Positions 16,782-26,467 of a DNA stretch of 64,000 nt are shown piece after piece; positions within the stretch are counted from its first letter, which is position 1, and each line of letters begins with the position of its first letter. The notes under the pieces were generated by a model, which did no database searches, was not told the DNA's origin, and worked only from the letters and a program-made list of their open reading frames with translations. The translations under genes were made by a program, and so were the position numbers. Source of the DNA: Staphylococcus sp. 17KM0847 (GTDB taxonomy: Bacteria > Bacillota > Bacilli > Staphylococcales > Staphylococcaceae); NCBI RefSeq assembly GCF_013463155.1, contig NZ_CP040781.1:1426001-1490000 (forward strand). The letters run 5' to 3'.

Positions 16782-18267
16782 CTGCATTACCTCCTTGAAT
16801 ATCATATTTAGTCATTTGCAAATACACTTGACCAGAGTCTGTGGATACTTTAATCTTATTGGCATTTTTTTGAGGGAAGATACGTGATGATAAGACACGT
16901 TCACCTTCATTACAAAATATTTCAATACTAGATGTATCTATAAATATACGTAATTGACGCAATGGTGTATGTAATACCGTTTGACGTGAAGTCCCTTCAA
17001 CTGGAGAGGGTAGAGCTCCACTATCAAAGCGATCTAATATCAACTTTTGTGTCTCAGTTTCATAACGAATCACTGTCGCTTCATTCTTAGAAGCACGTAA
17101 ATGAAACTCTATGGCTGATGCTTCATTGTCTAAAATATCAATAACTAACTCGTATTGTTGCCCTTCATACGGATGTAATTGTTTTAAAAACTTATTCGCA
17201 TAACCCAGTGCTGTTTCTTTATTCATACGTAATTGACGTAAATGCATATGTGGTTTTTGTTTTAGAATATCATTTTCTATCACTAATGTTCTTGGAAGTG
17301 TTAAACAGTGTGCCCATCCTTCTTTATCGGTAGGATATTCTGTATCTGGTAACCCCATCCATCCTATCATTACACGTCGTCCCACTTCATCAGTTAATGT
17401 TTGTGGTGCATAAAAGTCAAAGCCATTATCAAGCTCAATAAAGTCACCATGTGTCATTTCAAGCGTGTCAAAATTAAGTTCACCGATAATATAACCACTT
17501 TGAAAAATATTTTTGTAACGCGCTCCTTCTGATGCAATACCTTGTGGTGAAAATACAAGAACATCTTTACCATTAAGTTGAAAGTAGTCCGGACACTCCC
17601 ACATATAGCCAAAGTTTGTTAATGCCGTTTGAATTTCACCTTTAAAATGCCATGGACCTTCTGGACGCGTTGCTTCATATAACACTGCACAACCCGTTTC
17701 ATCTGTTCTTTGTGCACCAATGAGCGCATACAATTTTCCTTCTTTTATAAATACTTTCGGATCCCTAAAATGTTGGGTATATCCTATTGGCGGTTCTGCA
17801 ATGGCAGGAGGCAATAATTTTTCCACTTGACCGTTATCTTTGACTTTTACAACAATTTGACTACTTTTTCTCTCCCAATTTTGATCACGATGATTTCCCG
17901 TATACATATAATAAAGTACACCCTCAAATTCAAAAGCACTTCCACTATACACGCCATGGCTATCATGTTGTGTATCCGGTTCTAAAACAACCCCTTCATG
18001 TTTATAATTGACAAGATTACGGCTTGTATAATGATCCCAATATTTTAGACCATGCACTGCCCCCAAAGGAAACCATTGATGCGAAATATGATATTGTCCA
18101 TTAAAATAAATCAATCCATTCGGGTCATTTAATAATCCTGTTGAGGGCTGTATGTGATATTGTTGACGATAAGATGACGCTTGTACTTTTTCTGTTAATT
18201 CTTTTATTTCTGCTTGCGTTGCATCTTCAAGTTTGCGATAACGCATTTCACGAGACCATTGTGTCAT
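16774..18267 (-). CDS. scrB: Sucrose-6-phosphate hydrolase
   Basis: A 497-residue glycoside hydrolase family 32 enzyme that splits sucrose-6-phosphate into glucose-6-phosphate and fructose. The nucleophile is in STGLLNDPNGL near residue 46, the transition-state aspartate in FRDPKVF, and the acid/base glutamate in MWECPDYF; a beta-sandwich domain completes the C terminus. GAGGAGG precedes the ATG. No sucrose PTS gene is adjacent, so the matching scrA must be elsewhere. Confidence 0.95.
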   Translation of the reverse strand: MTQWSREMRYRKLEDATQAEIKELTEKVQASSYRQQYHIQPSTGLLNDPNGLIYFNGQYHISHQWFPLGAVHGLKYWDHYTSRNLVNYKHEGVVLEPDTQHDSHGVYSGSAFEFEGVLYYMYTGNHRDQNWERKSSQIVVKVKDNGQVEKLLPPAIAEPPIGYTQHFRDPKVFIKEGKLYALIGAQRTDETGCAVLYEATRPEGPWHFKGEIQTALTNFGYMWECPDYFQLNGKDVLVFSPQGIASEGARYKNIFQSGYIIGELNFDTLEMTHGDFIELDNGFDFYAPQTLTDEVGRRVMIGWMGLPDTEYPTDKEGWAHCLTLPRTLVIENDILKQKPHMHLRQLRMNKETALGYANKFLKQLHPYEGQQYELVIDILDNEASAIEFHLRASKNEATVIRYETETQKLILDRFDSGALPSPVEGTSRQTVLHTPLRQLRIFIDTSSIEIFCNEGERVLSSRIFPQKNANKIKVSTDSGQVYLQMTKYDIQGGNADE

Positions 18268-18284
18268 ATATTTATCCTCCTCAG

Positions 18285-19271
18285 TTAATTGGTAACGGTT
18301 CCATTGTTATAAGATAAAAAATGCTCTCTTGTAGATAACACTTCTAAGATATGTGTATCCTTATCATCAGAATCTATAATTTGCTTAAACAATTGTAAAA
18401 CTGCTAACTCACCTGCTCGTTCATACTGATAATAAATTGTATGTATCTTTGGATAAACCACTTCTGTAATAGGGTCTCCACCAAATCCAGCAATAAATGG
18501 CATAAAGTCAGGTTTTTGCTGCATCAAAACATGATACAATGCCAATGCAATAGTATCTGTTGCTCCAATATATGCATAGTTCACACTTGTTGGCAAATGA
18601 TGTTGAATCCTTTGTAAAGCAACATTATAATCAAAGGCTGCCTCATAAGTGGTTATATGGATACCATTTTGTGTTAAATGCTCGTAAAGTCCTTGATAAC
18701 GCAAGTGTCCTACTGCTTCATCTGTCTCTGAAACACCTGCGTAGTATACATGTTGGTAGCCATTTCTCATAATATGCTGTGCCATATAGCGACCTGCCTG
18801 ATCGTCATCATGATAAATCGCACTTAGTTTTTGATGTGTTTGTCCAATTAAAACAACGGGCATAGACATTGAATCAATAATCGTCATATGTTCATCTGTA
18901 ATACGTGTCGCCATAAATAATATGCCATCTACTTTGCTGCGTTGAAATGAGCGTAAAGCCTCAAGTTCTTGGGTCGTGTCGCGTTCTGTTAAGGTTAATA
19001 ACATTTGATAATGCTGTAATTCACACGTCTTTTTAATTCCATAAACTGTGCGTGCCACGGCATGTGAATGCATACGTGGAATAATTACCCCAATCATTTT
19101 CGTCTGTTGGGCTCTCAAACTTTGGGCAAATTGATTAGGGGCGTAACTATATGTATCAATGACTTCTCGAATCTTTCGTTGTGTTTTAGGGCTAACAGAA
19201 CCATTATTTAAATAGCGCGATACCGTACTTTTCGATACACCCGCTAGTTCAGCAATATCCTTAATGTTCAT
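18285..19271 (-). CDS. scrR: LacI-family sucrose operon repressor
   Basis: A 328-residue repressor. The N-terminal helix-turn-helix and hinge (MNIKDIAELAGVSKSTVSRYLN) are typical LacI; the rest is a periplasmic-binding-like effector domain that probably senses a sucrose metabolite. It heads the scrRBK cluster, with 17 bases to scrB. No clear palindromic operator was identified in the 19272-19357 leader. Confidence 0.9.
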   Translation of the reverse strand: MNIKDIAELAGVSKSTVSRYLNNGSVSPKTQRKIREVIDTYSYAPNQFAQSLRAQQTKMIGVIIPRMHSHAVARTVYGIKKTCELQHYQMLLTLTERDTTQELEALRSFQRSKVDGILFMATRITDEHMTIIDSMSMPVVLIGQTHQKLSAIYHDDDQAGRYMAQHIMRNGYQHVYYAGVSETDEAVGHLRYQGLYEHLTQNGIHITTYEAAFDYNVALQRIQHHLPTSVNYAYIGATDTIALALYHVLMQQKPDFMPFIAGFGGDPITEVVYPKIHTIYYQYERAGELAVLQLFKQIIDSDDKDTHILEVLSTREHFLSYNNGTVTN

Positions 19272-19351
19272 ATTTTCACCTCACTATATCACTAGCTATT
19301 CTAACATAAACCCGCTTAAAAATTAGCCTAAACAATTATTATTTTTACATT

Positions 19352-19391
19352 TTAAAAGCTGAGATACCCCTATATACATGAGTATCTCAGC
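19352..19391 (-). terminator. tsuAB terminator
   Basis: GCTGAGATAC (19358-19367) pairs perfectly with GTATCTCAGC (19382-19391); on the minus strand TTTTAAAA follows. It lies 27 bases beyond the tsuB stop. Confidence 0.85.
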
Positions 19392-19417
19392 GCAAATAAA
19401 TTATTATTTTACAATAA

Positions 19418-19642
19418 CTATGCCTTTTGAACTGTAATGGTCCAAGATGCATCCCCTAATTGTTCAAAGTTCGTAACAGGATAATTGTTTTCAGCTGCCC
19501 AATTTGGAATAGCTTCTGTTGCTTGCGTGCAGTCAAAATCAATTTTCAGTTCATCTCCAACTGCAAGTGTTTCCATCTTTTTCTGTGCTTCTATGAGAGG
19601 AAATGGACATACCATTCCAACTGTACCTAATTCATAAACCAT
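19418..19642 (-). CDS. tsuB: TusA-like sulfur carrier protein, TsuB type
   Basis: A 74-residue TusA/SirA-fold protein with the conserved cysteine in GMVCPFPLIEAQKKM near the N terminus. Such proteins carry persulfide sulfur; next to a YeeE/YedE transporter the partner is TsuB, needed for thiosulfate use. The real start is ATG 19642 with AAGGAG upstream; the longer frame runs back into tsuA and is not coding. Confidence 0.88.
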   Translation of the reverse strand: MVYELGTVGMVCPFPLIEAQKKMETLAVGDELKIDFDCTQATEAIPNWAAENNYPVTNFEQLGDASWTITVQKA

Positions 19643-19668
19643 ATATAACGACTCCTTTTTATTCATGA

Positions 19669-20751
19669 TTAAATATTTACTGATTGTGGATGTGAAGTAT
19701 TCGCTTGTTGACGTGCTGCTCTCAAAGGTTTCACAAATAAGAAATAACTCATAAACCATGTCCCTAATATCATAGACGCTAAAGCAATCCATCCCTGCCA
19801 TGAAAGGGCTGCGGTAGCAACAAGTCCATTACCTATTGAGCAACCTCCTGCTACGGCTGCACCAAATCCCATGCAAATACCACCTATCGCACTGTTGCGA
19901 ATCGTTTTAATATCCGGTAAACGCCACTTGAACTCATGTGACCCTTTTGCTGCAATATATGACCCTGCAAAAATACCTAGAACTAAAAAGACGCCCCAGT
20001 CTAGTACCCCTGTATTACCTGTTGTTAAAAATTGAATAATATGTGCAGACGGTGTCGTAATGCCTAAACCACCGTCACGACCTGTTGCACTACTCATAGG
20101 CCATGCAATCATTGCAATAATTCCAACTGCTATTGCTGCAGTAAAAGGATGATAGCGTTTTTCAAACAATATATGGCGAAAACCTGTATAACGCTGTTTA
20201 AGCTTAGGTATTGCAATTGTTGGTTTCGGTTTGCGTAATGTTTTTACAACAAAAAATGCTGTAATCACAATGAGCACAATCAGCCATAACCAACTCGGTA
20301 TGCCTGTCGATGCCGACATATCTGCCTCTGCTACCGTTATACTTGTTAGACGCTCATTCAATGGTGCTAAAATACCAAATTTTGTTATGGCTGCAAAAAG
20401 TGCGTAAAAGAAAAGTGCAATCCAACTTCCAATCAATCCTTCTCCCGCTCGATAATAAGTCCCTGTTGCACAACCACCAGCTAAAATAATACCAATACCA
20501 AAAATAAATGAGCCAATTACAGTTCCTATAATAGGAAAAGTCCCATTATCAATTGTAATTATACCTAAACTTTGTAATGTAAAGATGCCAACAGCTTGTA
20601 TAGCAATTGCGATTAACAGCGCATAAAACATTTTATTATTTTTCTGTACATACATATCGCGAAAACCACCTGTTAAACAAAAGCGTGTACGTTGCATCAC
20701 AAATCCAAGTAATACCCCTACAAATAACCCACTCAATATTGTCCAAATCAC
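19669..20751 (-). CDS. tsuA: YeeE/YedE-family thiosulfate transporter, TsuA type
   Basis: A 360-residue polytopic membrane protein with two YeeE/YedE repeats. Each carries the cysteine-containing GGCATGTYYRAGEG or GGCSIGNG signature, and an N-terminal RTRFCLTGGFRD supplies a third conserved cysteine; in TsuA such cysteines relay thiosulfate through the membrane. The start is GTG 20751, with GAGGAGG upstream. It is followed 26 bases later by the TusA-like gene. The 20752-20910 leader shows no sulfur-regulator site I can name. Confidence 0.88.
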   Translation of the reverse strand: MIWTILSGLFVGVLLGFVMQRTRFCLTGGFRDMYVQKNNKMFYALLIAIAIQAVGIFTLQSLGIITIDNGTFPIIGTVIGSFIFGIGIILAGGCATGTYYRAGEGLIGSWIALFFYALFAAITKFGILAPLNERLTSITVAEADMSASTGIPSWLWLIVLIVITAFFVVKTLRKPKPTIAIPKLKQRYTGFRHILFEKRYHPFTAAIAVGIIAMIAWPMSSATGRDGGLGITTPSAHIIQFLTTGNTGVLDWGVFLVLGIFAGSYIAAKGSHEFKWRLPDIKTIRNSAIGGICMGFGAAVAGGCSIGNGLVATAALSWQGWIALASMILGTWFMSYFLFVKPLRAARQQANTSHPQSVNI

Positions 20752-20913
20752 TTTATAACCTCCTCTATATCCGACTAACTTTATACGAATTATAGATAAT
20801 AATATCACAGAATGCAAGCATCATTTTTTCTTTATGCATATGAACAATGAGATACAGTATTAAAATACAGAGATATTAAGAAAGTTTACATCATTTGCTC
20901 TATATTTAAGTTC

Positions 20914-20952
20914 AAAAAAACACCAAAACTCCTTTTTAAGAATTTTGGTGTT
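20914..20952 (-). terminator. rex terminator
   Basis: AACACCAAAA (20919-20928) and TTTTGGTGTT (20943-20952) form a stem; on the minus strand it runs into TTTTTTT. It lies ~100 bases beyond the rex stop. Confidence 0.88.
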
Positions 20953-21049
20953 CTAGGCGATGATATATGTAAAAGATACTCAACGATACACTAGCCTCTT
21001 ATGCAATAAATTACTTTAATCTTTTGTGCCTCAATATTGACTTATAAAA

Positions 21050-21697
21050 TTATTTTACAGCGCTACTATAATTTTTCATAAAAAAGAGTAATGATTGCAA
21101 CTCTACACCTAAGTCAATTTGATGGACTTGTACAGATTGTGGTGCTTGTACGCGTTTAGGTGTAAAATTAAGAATCCCTTTAATACCAGCGCTAACCAAT
21201 TGGTCTGTAACTGTTTGAGCAGCATCTTCTGGTGTTGCAATAATTACAACTTCCAACTTTTGTTTTTTTATTGTTTCTTTCAATGTATCCATAGATTTAA
21301 CAGTGACATTACCGATTGTTTCTCCAATAATGTCCGGTCTTATATCAAATGCTTCAGTTATTGTCATATCATCATGTATTGAGAAGTTATAAGTGATAAG
21401 TGCGTGTCCCAAATTTCCGACACCTACAATGCCAATGCGGATTTCTTCGGCATCGCTTAATTCTGATTTGAAGAAGTCTAGAAGGTTGTCAATGTTGTAG
21501 CCATATCCTTTTTTACCAAGTTCACCAAAATACGAAAAATCTCGACGAATCGTAGCAGAGTCAATGTTTAAACCTTCACTAATGGACTTAGAATTGACTC
21601 GATCCTCACCTTTCGCTTTTAGTGTATTAACGAAACGATAATATAAAGGCAGGCGTTTTAGCGTCGCTCTGGGTATTTTAACAGTTTCTTTCGCCAT
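21050..21697 (-). CDS. rex: Redox-sensing repressor Rex
   Basis: A 215-residue NADH/NAD+ sensor. The N-terminal winged helix ([26 protein letters not shown]) binds DNA; the Rossmann domain starts with [12 protein letters not shown] near residue 85; a C-terminal swapped helix ends the protein. The start is ATG 21697 after GGAGG. In S. aureus Rex represses fermentation and anaerobic respiration genes when NADH is low. A matching operator lies in its own upstream region. Confidence 0.96.
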   Translation of the reverse strand: MAKETVKIPRATLKRLPLYYRFVNTLKAKGEDRVNSKSISEGLNIDSATIRRDFSYFGELGKKGYGYNIDNLLDFFKSELSDAEEIRIGIVGVGNLGHALITYNFSIHDDMTITEAFDIRPDIIGETIGNVTVKSMDTLKETIKKQKLEVVIIATPEDAAQTVTDQLVSAGIKGILNFTPKRVQAPQSVQVHQIDLGVELQSLLFFMKNYSSAVK

Positions 21698-21727
21698 TTT
21701 ACAATCCTCCAAAAATAATTCTGATAC

Positions 21728-21745
21728 TTGTGATGTGATTCACAG
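21728..21745. promoter_or_regulatory. Rex-type operator upstream of rex
   Basis: TTGTGATGTGATTCACAG matches the Rex consensus TTGTGAAWWWWTTCACAA, with both core half-sites TTGTGA and TTCACA intact. It lies 31-48 bases upstream of the rex start codon, so it could mediate autoregulation. Confidence 0.72.
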
Positions 21746-21849
21746 TGTAGATTTTTATTATAACCGACTTTTATATAGAAAGAAACATTAATAGTTTAAT
21801 AGCAAAATTCTTTATTGTACAATGTAAAATAATGAGAGGAGTATGATCC

Positions 21850-23805
21850 ATGATATTAATGCAGTTAAATCAAATCTCAAAATCTTTTGACGGCGAAACT
21901 ATTTTTCAAGGGGTCAACGTCGAAATAAAAACAGGAGAACGTATCGGCATTGTTGGTCGTAATGGCGCTGGCAAATCAACACTTATGAAAATCATTGCAG
22001 GTGTCGAGAGTTATGAAGATGGACATATTGCTAAAGTTAAAAATTTAAAGATGGGTTACTTAACACAGCAGATGACTTTGAATACAAACAATACCGTATT
22101 TGAAGAAATGATACAGCCATTTGAACACCTCCAAATACTTGGAGACAAAATGAAACAAGAAACAGACTGGCTTGCTCAACATGCTGATCTTTATGAAACA
22201 ACGACATATCAAGAACATATTAAGCGTTACGAAAGTTTATCCAATGACTTTGAAAAACAAGGGGGGTATGACTACGAACGAAAAATTAAAACCGTCCTTA
22301 ATGGCTTAAATTTCACTGAAGATGACTACGAACGTCCCATAGATGACTTTAGTGGTGGTCAGAAAACACGCTTATCACTTGCTCAGATGCTATTACGAGA
22401 ACCCGATTTATTATTACTTGATGAGCCGACAAATCACCTTGACATGGAGACAACAGCATGGCTAGAGGATTATCTTAAATTTTTCAACGGTGCCATTGTT
22501 ATTATTTCCCACGACCGTTACTTCTTAGATAAAATCGTCACACAAATATATGATGTCTCTCTAGGTGAAGTTAAACATTATATCGGTAATTATGGTCGGT
22601 TTATTACATTGCGTGATCAATATTATCAAAAACGTATGGCAGAGTACGAACGTCAGCAAGATGAAATTAAAAGATTGGAAACTTTTGTTGAAAAAAATAT
22701 CACACGTGCTTCAACAAGTGGTATGGCAAAAAGTCGGCGCAAAGTTTTAGAAAAAATGACACGTATTGAAAAACCGATGCTAGATGCGAGAAGTGCAGAT
22801 ATTCGTTTTGATTTTGACCGAAATACCGGCCATGATGTTATGCAAATCCACCAGCTTGAAATAGGTTATGATACTCCAATTACCGCTCCTATCAATATGG
22901 AGATTACAAAGAGAGATCATATCGCTATTATTGGGCCGAATGGCATTGGCAAATCCACTTTTATTAAAACTTTGGCAGAACATTTGCCAGCACTTAGCGG
23001 ACATATCACACACGGCGCTAACTTAAAAATAGGTTATTATGATCAAAAACAAGCTGAATTTCGTTCTAATAAAACAATCTTAAACTATGTATGGGATCAG
23101 TATCGCCATATACCAGAGAAAGATATTCGTGCAGTGTTAGGTCGTTTTTTATTCACACAAGATGACGTTCAAAAAATCATTAATGACTTATCAGGCGGTG
23201 AAAAAGCGCGTCTTCAACTTGCATTGCTTATGCTTGAACGCAATAATGTATTAATTTTAGATGAACCGACAAACCATCTCGATATTGATTCTAAAGAAAT
23301 GTTAGAACAAGCACTCCACAATTTTGCCGGCACTTTGATTTTTGTATCACACGATCGCTACTTTATTAATGAATTGGCAAATAAAATATTTGATTTGGAC
23401 CAAGACGGTGGACGTATTTATCTTGGAGATTACCAATATTATTTGGAAAAACTTGAACAACAACAGGCGCTTCAGACGCATGCTGATACACAACATACGA
23501 ACAGCTCTGATAGCAAAGCTCAAAATCATATATCACCACAAGAAACGACATATGAAGATTTAAAAACACTGCGTCGTGAAAAGCGAAAAATGATGCGTCA
23601 AATCGAAGAATATGAAGCACTTATTGACACATATGAAACACGCATTGACGAAATTGATACTGCAATGACCGATCCCAAAATAATCGATGACTATGCACAA
23701 ATTCAAGCACTTGCAGAAGAACGAACAGCAGTCGAACAGCAGTTAGAGCAAACAATGATAAAATGGGAAGAATTACAAAATTCGGTTCATACATTAGACG
23801 AATAA
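21850..23805 (+). CDS. ABC-F family ATPase (YdiF-like)
   Basis: A 651-residue soluble protein with two ABC domains: Walker A GRNGAGKST near residue 36 and GPNGIGKST near 362; signatures SGGQKTRL and SGGEKARL; both Walker B motifs read LLDEPTNHLD or LILDEPTNHLD. The linker between them (~240-325) is basic and helical, and the C-terminal tail from ~545 is a coiled coil. No transmembrane part. ABC-F proteins act on ribosomes as translation factors or in drug resistance; the YdiF type is the housekeeping form. GAGAGGAG precedes the ATG. Convergent with tsaD, as ydiF and gcp are in Bacillus. Confidence 0.9.
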   Translation: MILMQLNQISKSFDGETIFQGVNVEIKTGERIGIVGRNGAGKSTLMKIIAGVESYEDGHIAKVKNLKMGYLTQQMTLNTNNTVFEEMIQPFEHLQILGDKMKQETDWLAQHADLYETTTYQEHIKRYESLSNDFEKQGGYDYERKIKTVLNGLNFTEDDYERPIDDFSGGQKTRLSLAQMLLREPDLLLLDEPTNHLDMETTAWLEDYLKFFNGAIVIISHDRYFLDKIVTQIYDVSLGEVKHYIGNYGRFITLRDQYYQKRMAEYERQQDEIKRLETFVEKNITRASTSGMAKSRRKVLEKMTRIEKPMLDARSADIRFDFDRNTGHDVMQIHQLEIGYDTPITAPINMEITKRDHIAIIGPNGIGKSTFIKTLAEHLPALSGHITHGANLKIGYYDQKQAEFRSNKTILNYVWDQYRHIPEKDIRAVLGRFLFTQDDVQKIINDLSGGEKARLQLALLMLERNNVLILDEPTNHLDIDSKEMLEQALHNFAGTLIFVSHDRYFINELANKIFDLDQDGGRIYLGDYQYYLEKLEQQQALQTHADTQHTNSSDSKAQNHISPQETTYEDLKTLRREKRKMMRQIEEYEALIDTYETRIDEIDTAMTDPKIIDDYAQIQALAEERTAVEQQLEQTMIKWEELQNSVHTLDE

Positions 23806-23809
23806 CTTC

Positions 23810-23848
23810 AAAAGGAGCGGTGATATATTACACCCTCCTTTTTTTATA
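23810..23848 (+). terminator. Terminator of the ABC-F gene
   Basis: AAAAGGAG and GGTG pair with CACC and CTCCTTTT, followed by TTTTTATA, five bases past the stop. Confidence 0.82.
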
Positions 23849-23868
23849 TAGTAAATCTACTGACAAAA

Positions 23869-24018
23869 TTATACACATCAAAAATGGCTTATTTACAACT
23901 ATCCACAAAGTTATCCCACTTATCCACAGGAATACTTTTGATTTCCCCTTCTTTTATCCACATTAACGCTGATCTTTATCCAAAAGTTATCCCCGTTTTG
24001 TTAACAACTTGTGCATAA
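23869..24018. promoter_or_regulatory. Cluster of DnaA boxes between the ABC-F gene and tsaD
   Basis: Four sites match TTATNCACA exactly: TTATACACA (23869-23877), TTATCCACA (23920-23928 and 23954-23962) and TTATGCACA on the minus strand (24010-24018). One-mismatch boxes lie at 23899-23907 (CTATCCACA) and 23976-23984 (TTATCCAAA), and weaker TTATCC cores at 23911 and 23987. All fall within 150 bases of non-coding DNA. No dnaA, dnaN or rnpA is near, so this is not the chromosome origin. In Bacillus subtilis one of the known DnaA-binding clusters lies at gcp (tsaD), beside ydiF. Confidence 0.85.
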
Positions 24019-24083
24019 GTACATACGTTCTCTCTTGACTACTACTATATTGTAAATACTTATTTATTCAGCACACATCTCCT

Positions 24084-24147
24084 AAAAAAGCAGAATGAAA
24101 ATCAGTTTAGACACGTTTAATTGTCTCTTCTGCTTTTTCATTCTGCT
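24084..24147 (-). terminator. Large terminator downstream of tsaD
   Basis: AGCAGAATGAAAA (24089-24101) pairs exactly with TTTTCATTCTGCT (24135-24147); on the minus strand TTTTTTAGG follows. An inner stem AGACA/TGTCT makes it a branched or extended hairpin. The interval 24148-24355 between it and the tsaD stop shows no further feature. Confidence 0.75.
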
Positions 24148-24355
24148 CGCTTTTAATACACAAATGAGGACTAATAAAAAGATTCTTATAGCACGACTTC
24201 AGGATGGATGATTAGAAGTAAAAATAGATGACAACATACTTTTTTCTTCTGTCACCTGCTACCATTTATAGATGTTAACGCACTTATTAAGGATAGCTTT
24301 CCTACATTCCAGCCCATTGGTATCATTTTAAATATTCAATTATTACAGTGTTTGC

Positions 24356-25369
24356 TTATGATTCTAACATCATACTACTATTTCCATTCAATGATAAATC
24401 AGCAGTAATTCCTTTTTGATAAATATAATATGCTGCTGCACCAATCATTGCAGCATTATCGGTACATAGCTGTGGTGCTGGTATTGATAATGTAATATGA
24501 TGCGCTTGTACTGCCTTATCAAGTTCAGCTCTTAATCCCTTATTACTTGCTACACCACCAGCTACAATCAGTTGATCAACTTCATATTCTTGACATGCTC
24601 GCATGGCTTTTCCTACTAATACTTCAACAACACTCTCTTGAAAACTTGCCGCTACATTTTCAGGAATTGGACTTTCTCCTTTTTGTTTTAAATTATGCAA
24701 TTTATTAATCACGGCACTTTTTAAGCCACTAAAGCTGAAATCAAAACTATCCGATTCTAGCCAAACACGTGGGAAGTGATATGTATCTTCACCTTTTGCT
24801 GCCAATTGATCAATTTGTGGACCTCCTGGATAAGGCAATCCAATTGTACGTGCTACTTTATCGTAAGCCTCACCAACTGCATCATCGCGTGTTTCACCGA
24901 TCACTTCAAAATCCATATGTCCTCGCATATAAACTAACTCGGTATGTCCACCAGAAACAATTAAGGCAACAAGCGGAAATGTCATTCCTGATTGTAGTTG
25001 ATTGGCGTAAATATGACCTGCAATATGATGTACTGGAATTAACGGTTTATCATGTGCATATGCTAATGCTTTTGCTGCATTTACACCCACCAGTAAGGCA
25101 CCAATTAATCCTGGGCCTTGTGTTACAGCTACTGCATCGATATCCTCCATCGTCACTTGTGCAGTTGACAACGCATCCTCAAACATTAATGTTATATTTT
25201 CTACGTGATGACGACTGGCAACTTCTGGCACAACACCGCCAAAGCGCTTATGACTTTCAATCTGACTTAAAACGCTATTACTCAATATCGTCTGACCATT
25301 TTCAATCACACTCACACTCGTTTCATCACAGCTTGTCTCCACAGCTAGTATCAATGTTTTTTTAGTCAT
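24356..25369 (-). CDS. tsaD: tRNA N6-threonylcarbamoyltransferase TsaD
   Basis: A 337-residue ASKHA-fold enzyme that transfers threonylcarbamoyl to A37 of ANN-reading tRNAs, acting with TsaB and TsaE. The metal-binding H115-x3-H119 lies in [12 protein letters not shown], and [19 protein letters not shown] and [10 protein letters not shown] motifs are present. It overlaps rimI by eight bases. Last gene of the tsaE-tsaB-rimI-tsaD unit. Confidence 0.97.
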   Translation of the reverse strand: MTKKTLILAVETSCDETSVSVIENGQTILSNSVLSQIESHKRFGGVVPEVASRHHVENITLMFEDALSTAQVTMEDIDAVAVTQGPGLIGALLVGVNAAKALAYAHDKPLIPVHHIAGHIYANQLQSGMTFPLVALIVSGGHTELVYMRGHMDFEVIGETRDDAVGEAYDKVARTIGLPYPGGPQIDQLAAKGEDTYHFPRVWLESDSFDFSFSGLKSAVINKLHNLKQKGESPIPENVAASFQESVVEVLVGKAMRACQEYEVDQLIVAGGVASNKGLRAELDKAVQAHHITLSIPAPQLCTDNAAMIGAAAYYIYQKGITADLSLNGNSSMMLES

Positions 25370-25814
25370 TTAAACTCACCCACATTACACATGCATCCTC
25401 TCCATCACCGTAATAATTTTTACGTTTACCTCCGTAATCAAATCCGAGTTTTTGATAAACGTGTTGTGCGACTTTATTTTCTACACGTACTTCTAAACTC
25501 ATCATCGTTGCGACTGTTGACGCAAAATTTTTAGCGTAATTTAGTAATAATTGTCCTAGGCCATAACCTCGGTATCGTGGATCAATGGCAACTGTTGTCA
25601 CTTGTGCTTGATCTACAACAATCCATAAACCAATATAACCAATCACCTGTTCCTCATAAGTCAAAACGAAATAATGTGCAAAATTATTTTGTTCTAATTC
25701 ATGATAAAACGCATCAATTGTCCATGAACTATGTTGAAAGCTGATGCGTTCTAAATCAAAGACAGCAGGTACATCCTCTTTAGTCATGCGACGAATATTG
25801 AGTTGTTTGCTCAA
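25362..25814 (-). CDS. rimI: Ribosomal-protein alanine N-acetyltransferase RimI
   Basis: A 150-residue GNAT acetyltransferase; the acetyl-CoA loop [11 protein letters not shown] and the C-terminal [16 protein letters not shown] are present. I place the start at the TTG 25814, whose bases overlap the TGA of tsaB (TTGA), giving [19 protein letters not shown]; the longer frame lies wholly inside tsaB. An ATG nine codons later is an alternative. Proposed to acetylate the N terminus of ribosomal protein S18. Confidence 0.88.
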   Translation of the reverse strand: MSKQLNIRRMTKEDVPAVFDLERISFQHSSWTIDAFYHELEQNNFAHYFVLTYEEQVIGYIGLWIVVDQAQVTTVAIDPRYRGYGLGQLLLNYAKNFASTVATMMSLEVRVENKVAQHVYQKLGFDYGGKRKNYYGDGEDACVMWVSLND

Positions 25815-26467
25815 TTTTGCTGCTTCAACCAATTTTGCTCTGCCTCCGATAACTTCAAATATTGTGGGACAAAACGATGTACATTTTGAGGTTCTCCTCG
25901 ATGCTGCCACATTACTTCAGCACGTGGTAGCACTGGGTCAACATCAAATTCTTGAAGTGTTTCTTTAAAATGCTGTACATCTTGCCCAATAAATAAAACT
26001 TTTTTATACATAGCTATATGTGATATTAACGTTTCTAATAAAATATACTGATCTTCTATAATTTGTTCTAATATACCGTTGTTCCATCTATAAACACCCG
26101 CATATACATAACCTCGTCGTGCATTAATAATTGGAACAAGTATATTTTCACAATGTGTTATAGTCGCAGCTAGTGCTTTCAGCGATGATACACCGTAGAG
26201 ATGCGTCTTTAACGTATAAGCCAATGTTTTTGCAACGGTTACACCGATGCGTAGCCCCGTATAAGACCCCGGGCCTTGCGCAACAACAATATCAGTTAAA
26301 TCTTGAGGGGTTATACTTGCTGTTTCCAATAATTTTTGAATATGTGGCATGAGTTGAACAGAATGATTTTGTTTAATCATCGAACTGTAACTTACAATAA
26401 CCTGTTCTTCTTTCATAAGGGCGACAGATAACGGTTGATTTGCACTGTCAATTAGCAAACTATACAT
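25811..26467 (-). CDS. tsaB: tRNA t6A partner protein TsaB
   Basis: A 218-residue ASKHA-fold protein that forms the t6A complex with TsaD and TsaE. MYSLLIDSANQPLSVAL opens the ATPase-like fold and AQGPGSYTGLRIG is the family motif. The start is ATG 26467 with GGAGGC upstream; it overlaps the end of tsaE by eight bases. Confidence 0.94.
   Translation of the reverse strand: MYSLLIDSANQPLSVALMKEEQVIVSYSSMIKQNHSVQLMPHIQKLLETASITPQDLTDIVVAQGPGSYTGLRIGVTVAKTLAYTLKTHLYGVSSLKALAATITHCENILVPIINARRGYVYAGVYRWNNGILEQIIEDQYILLETLISHIAMYKKVLFIGQDVQHFKETLQEFDVDPVLPRAEVMWQHRGEPQNVHRFVPQYLKLSEAEQNWLKQQN

Noticed and set aside
23869-24018. DnaA boxes as the chromosomal replication origin
   Set aside because: No dnaA, dnaN or rnpA nearby, no A+T-rich unwinding element next to the boxes, and neighbours are typical of mid-chromosome.
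24148-24355. Possible small gene between the terminator and the tsaD stop
   Set aside because: No frame with a ribosome site on either strand.
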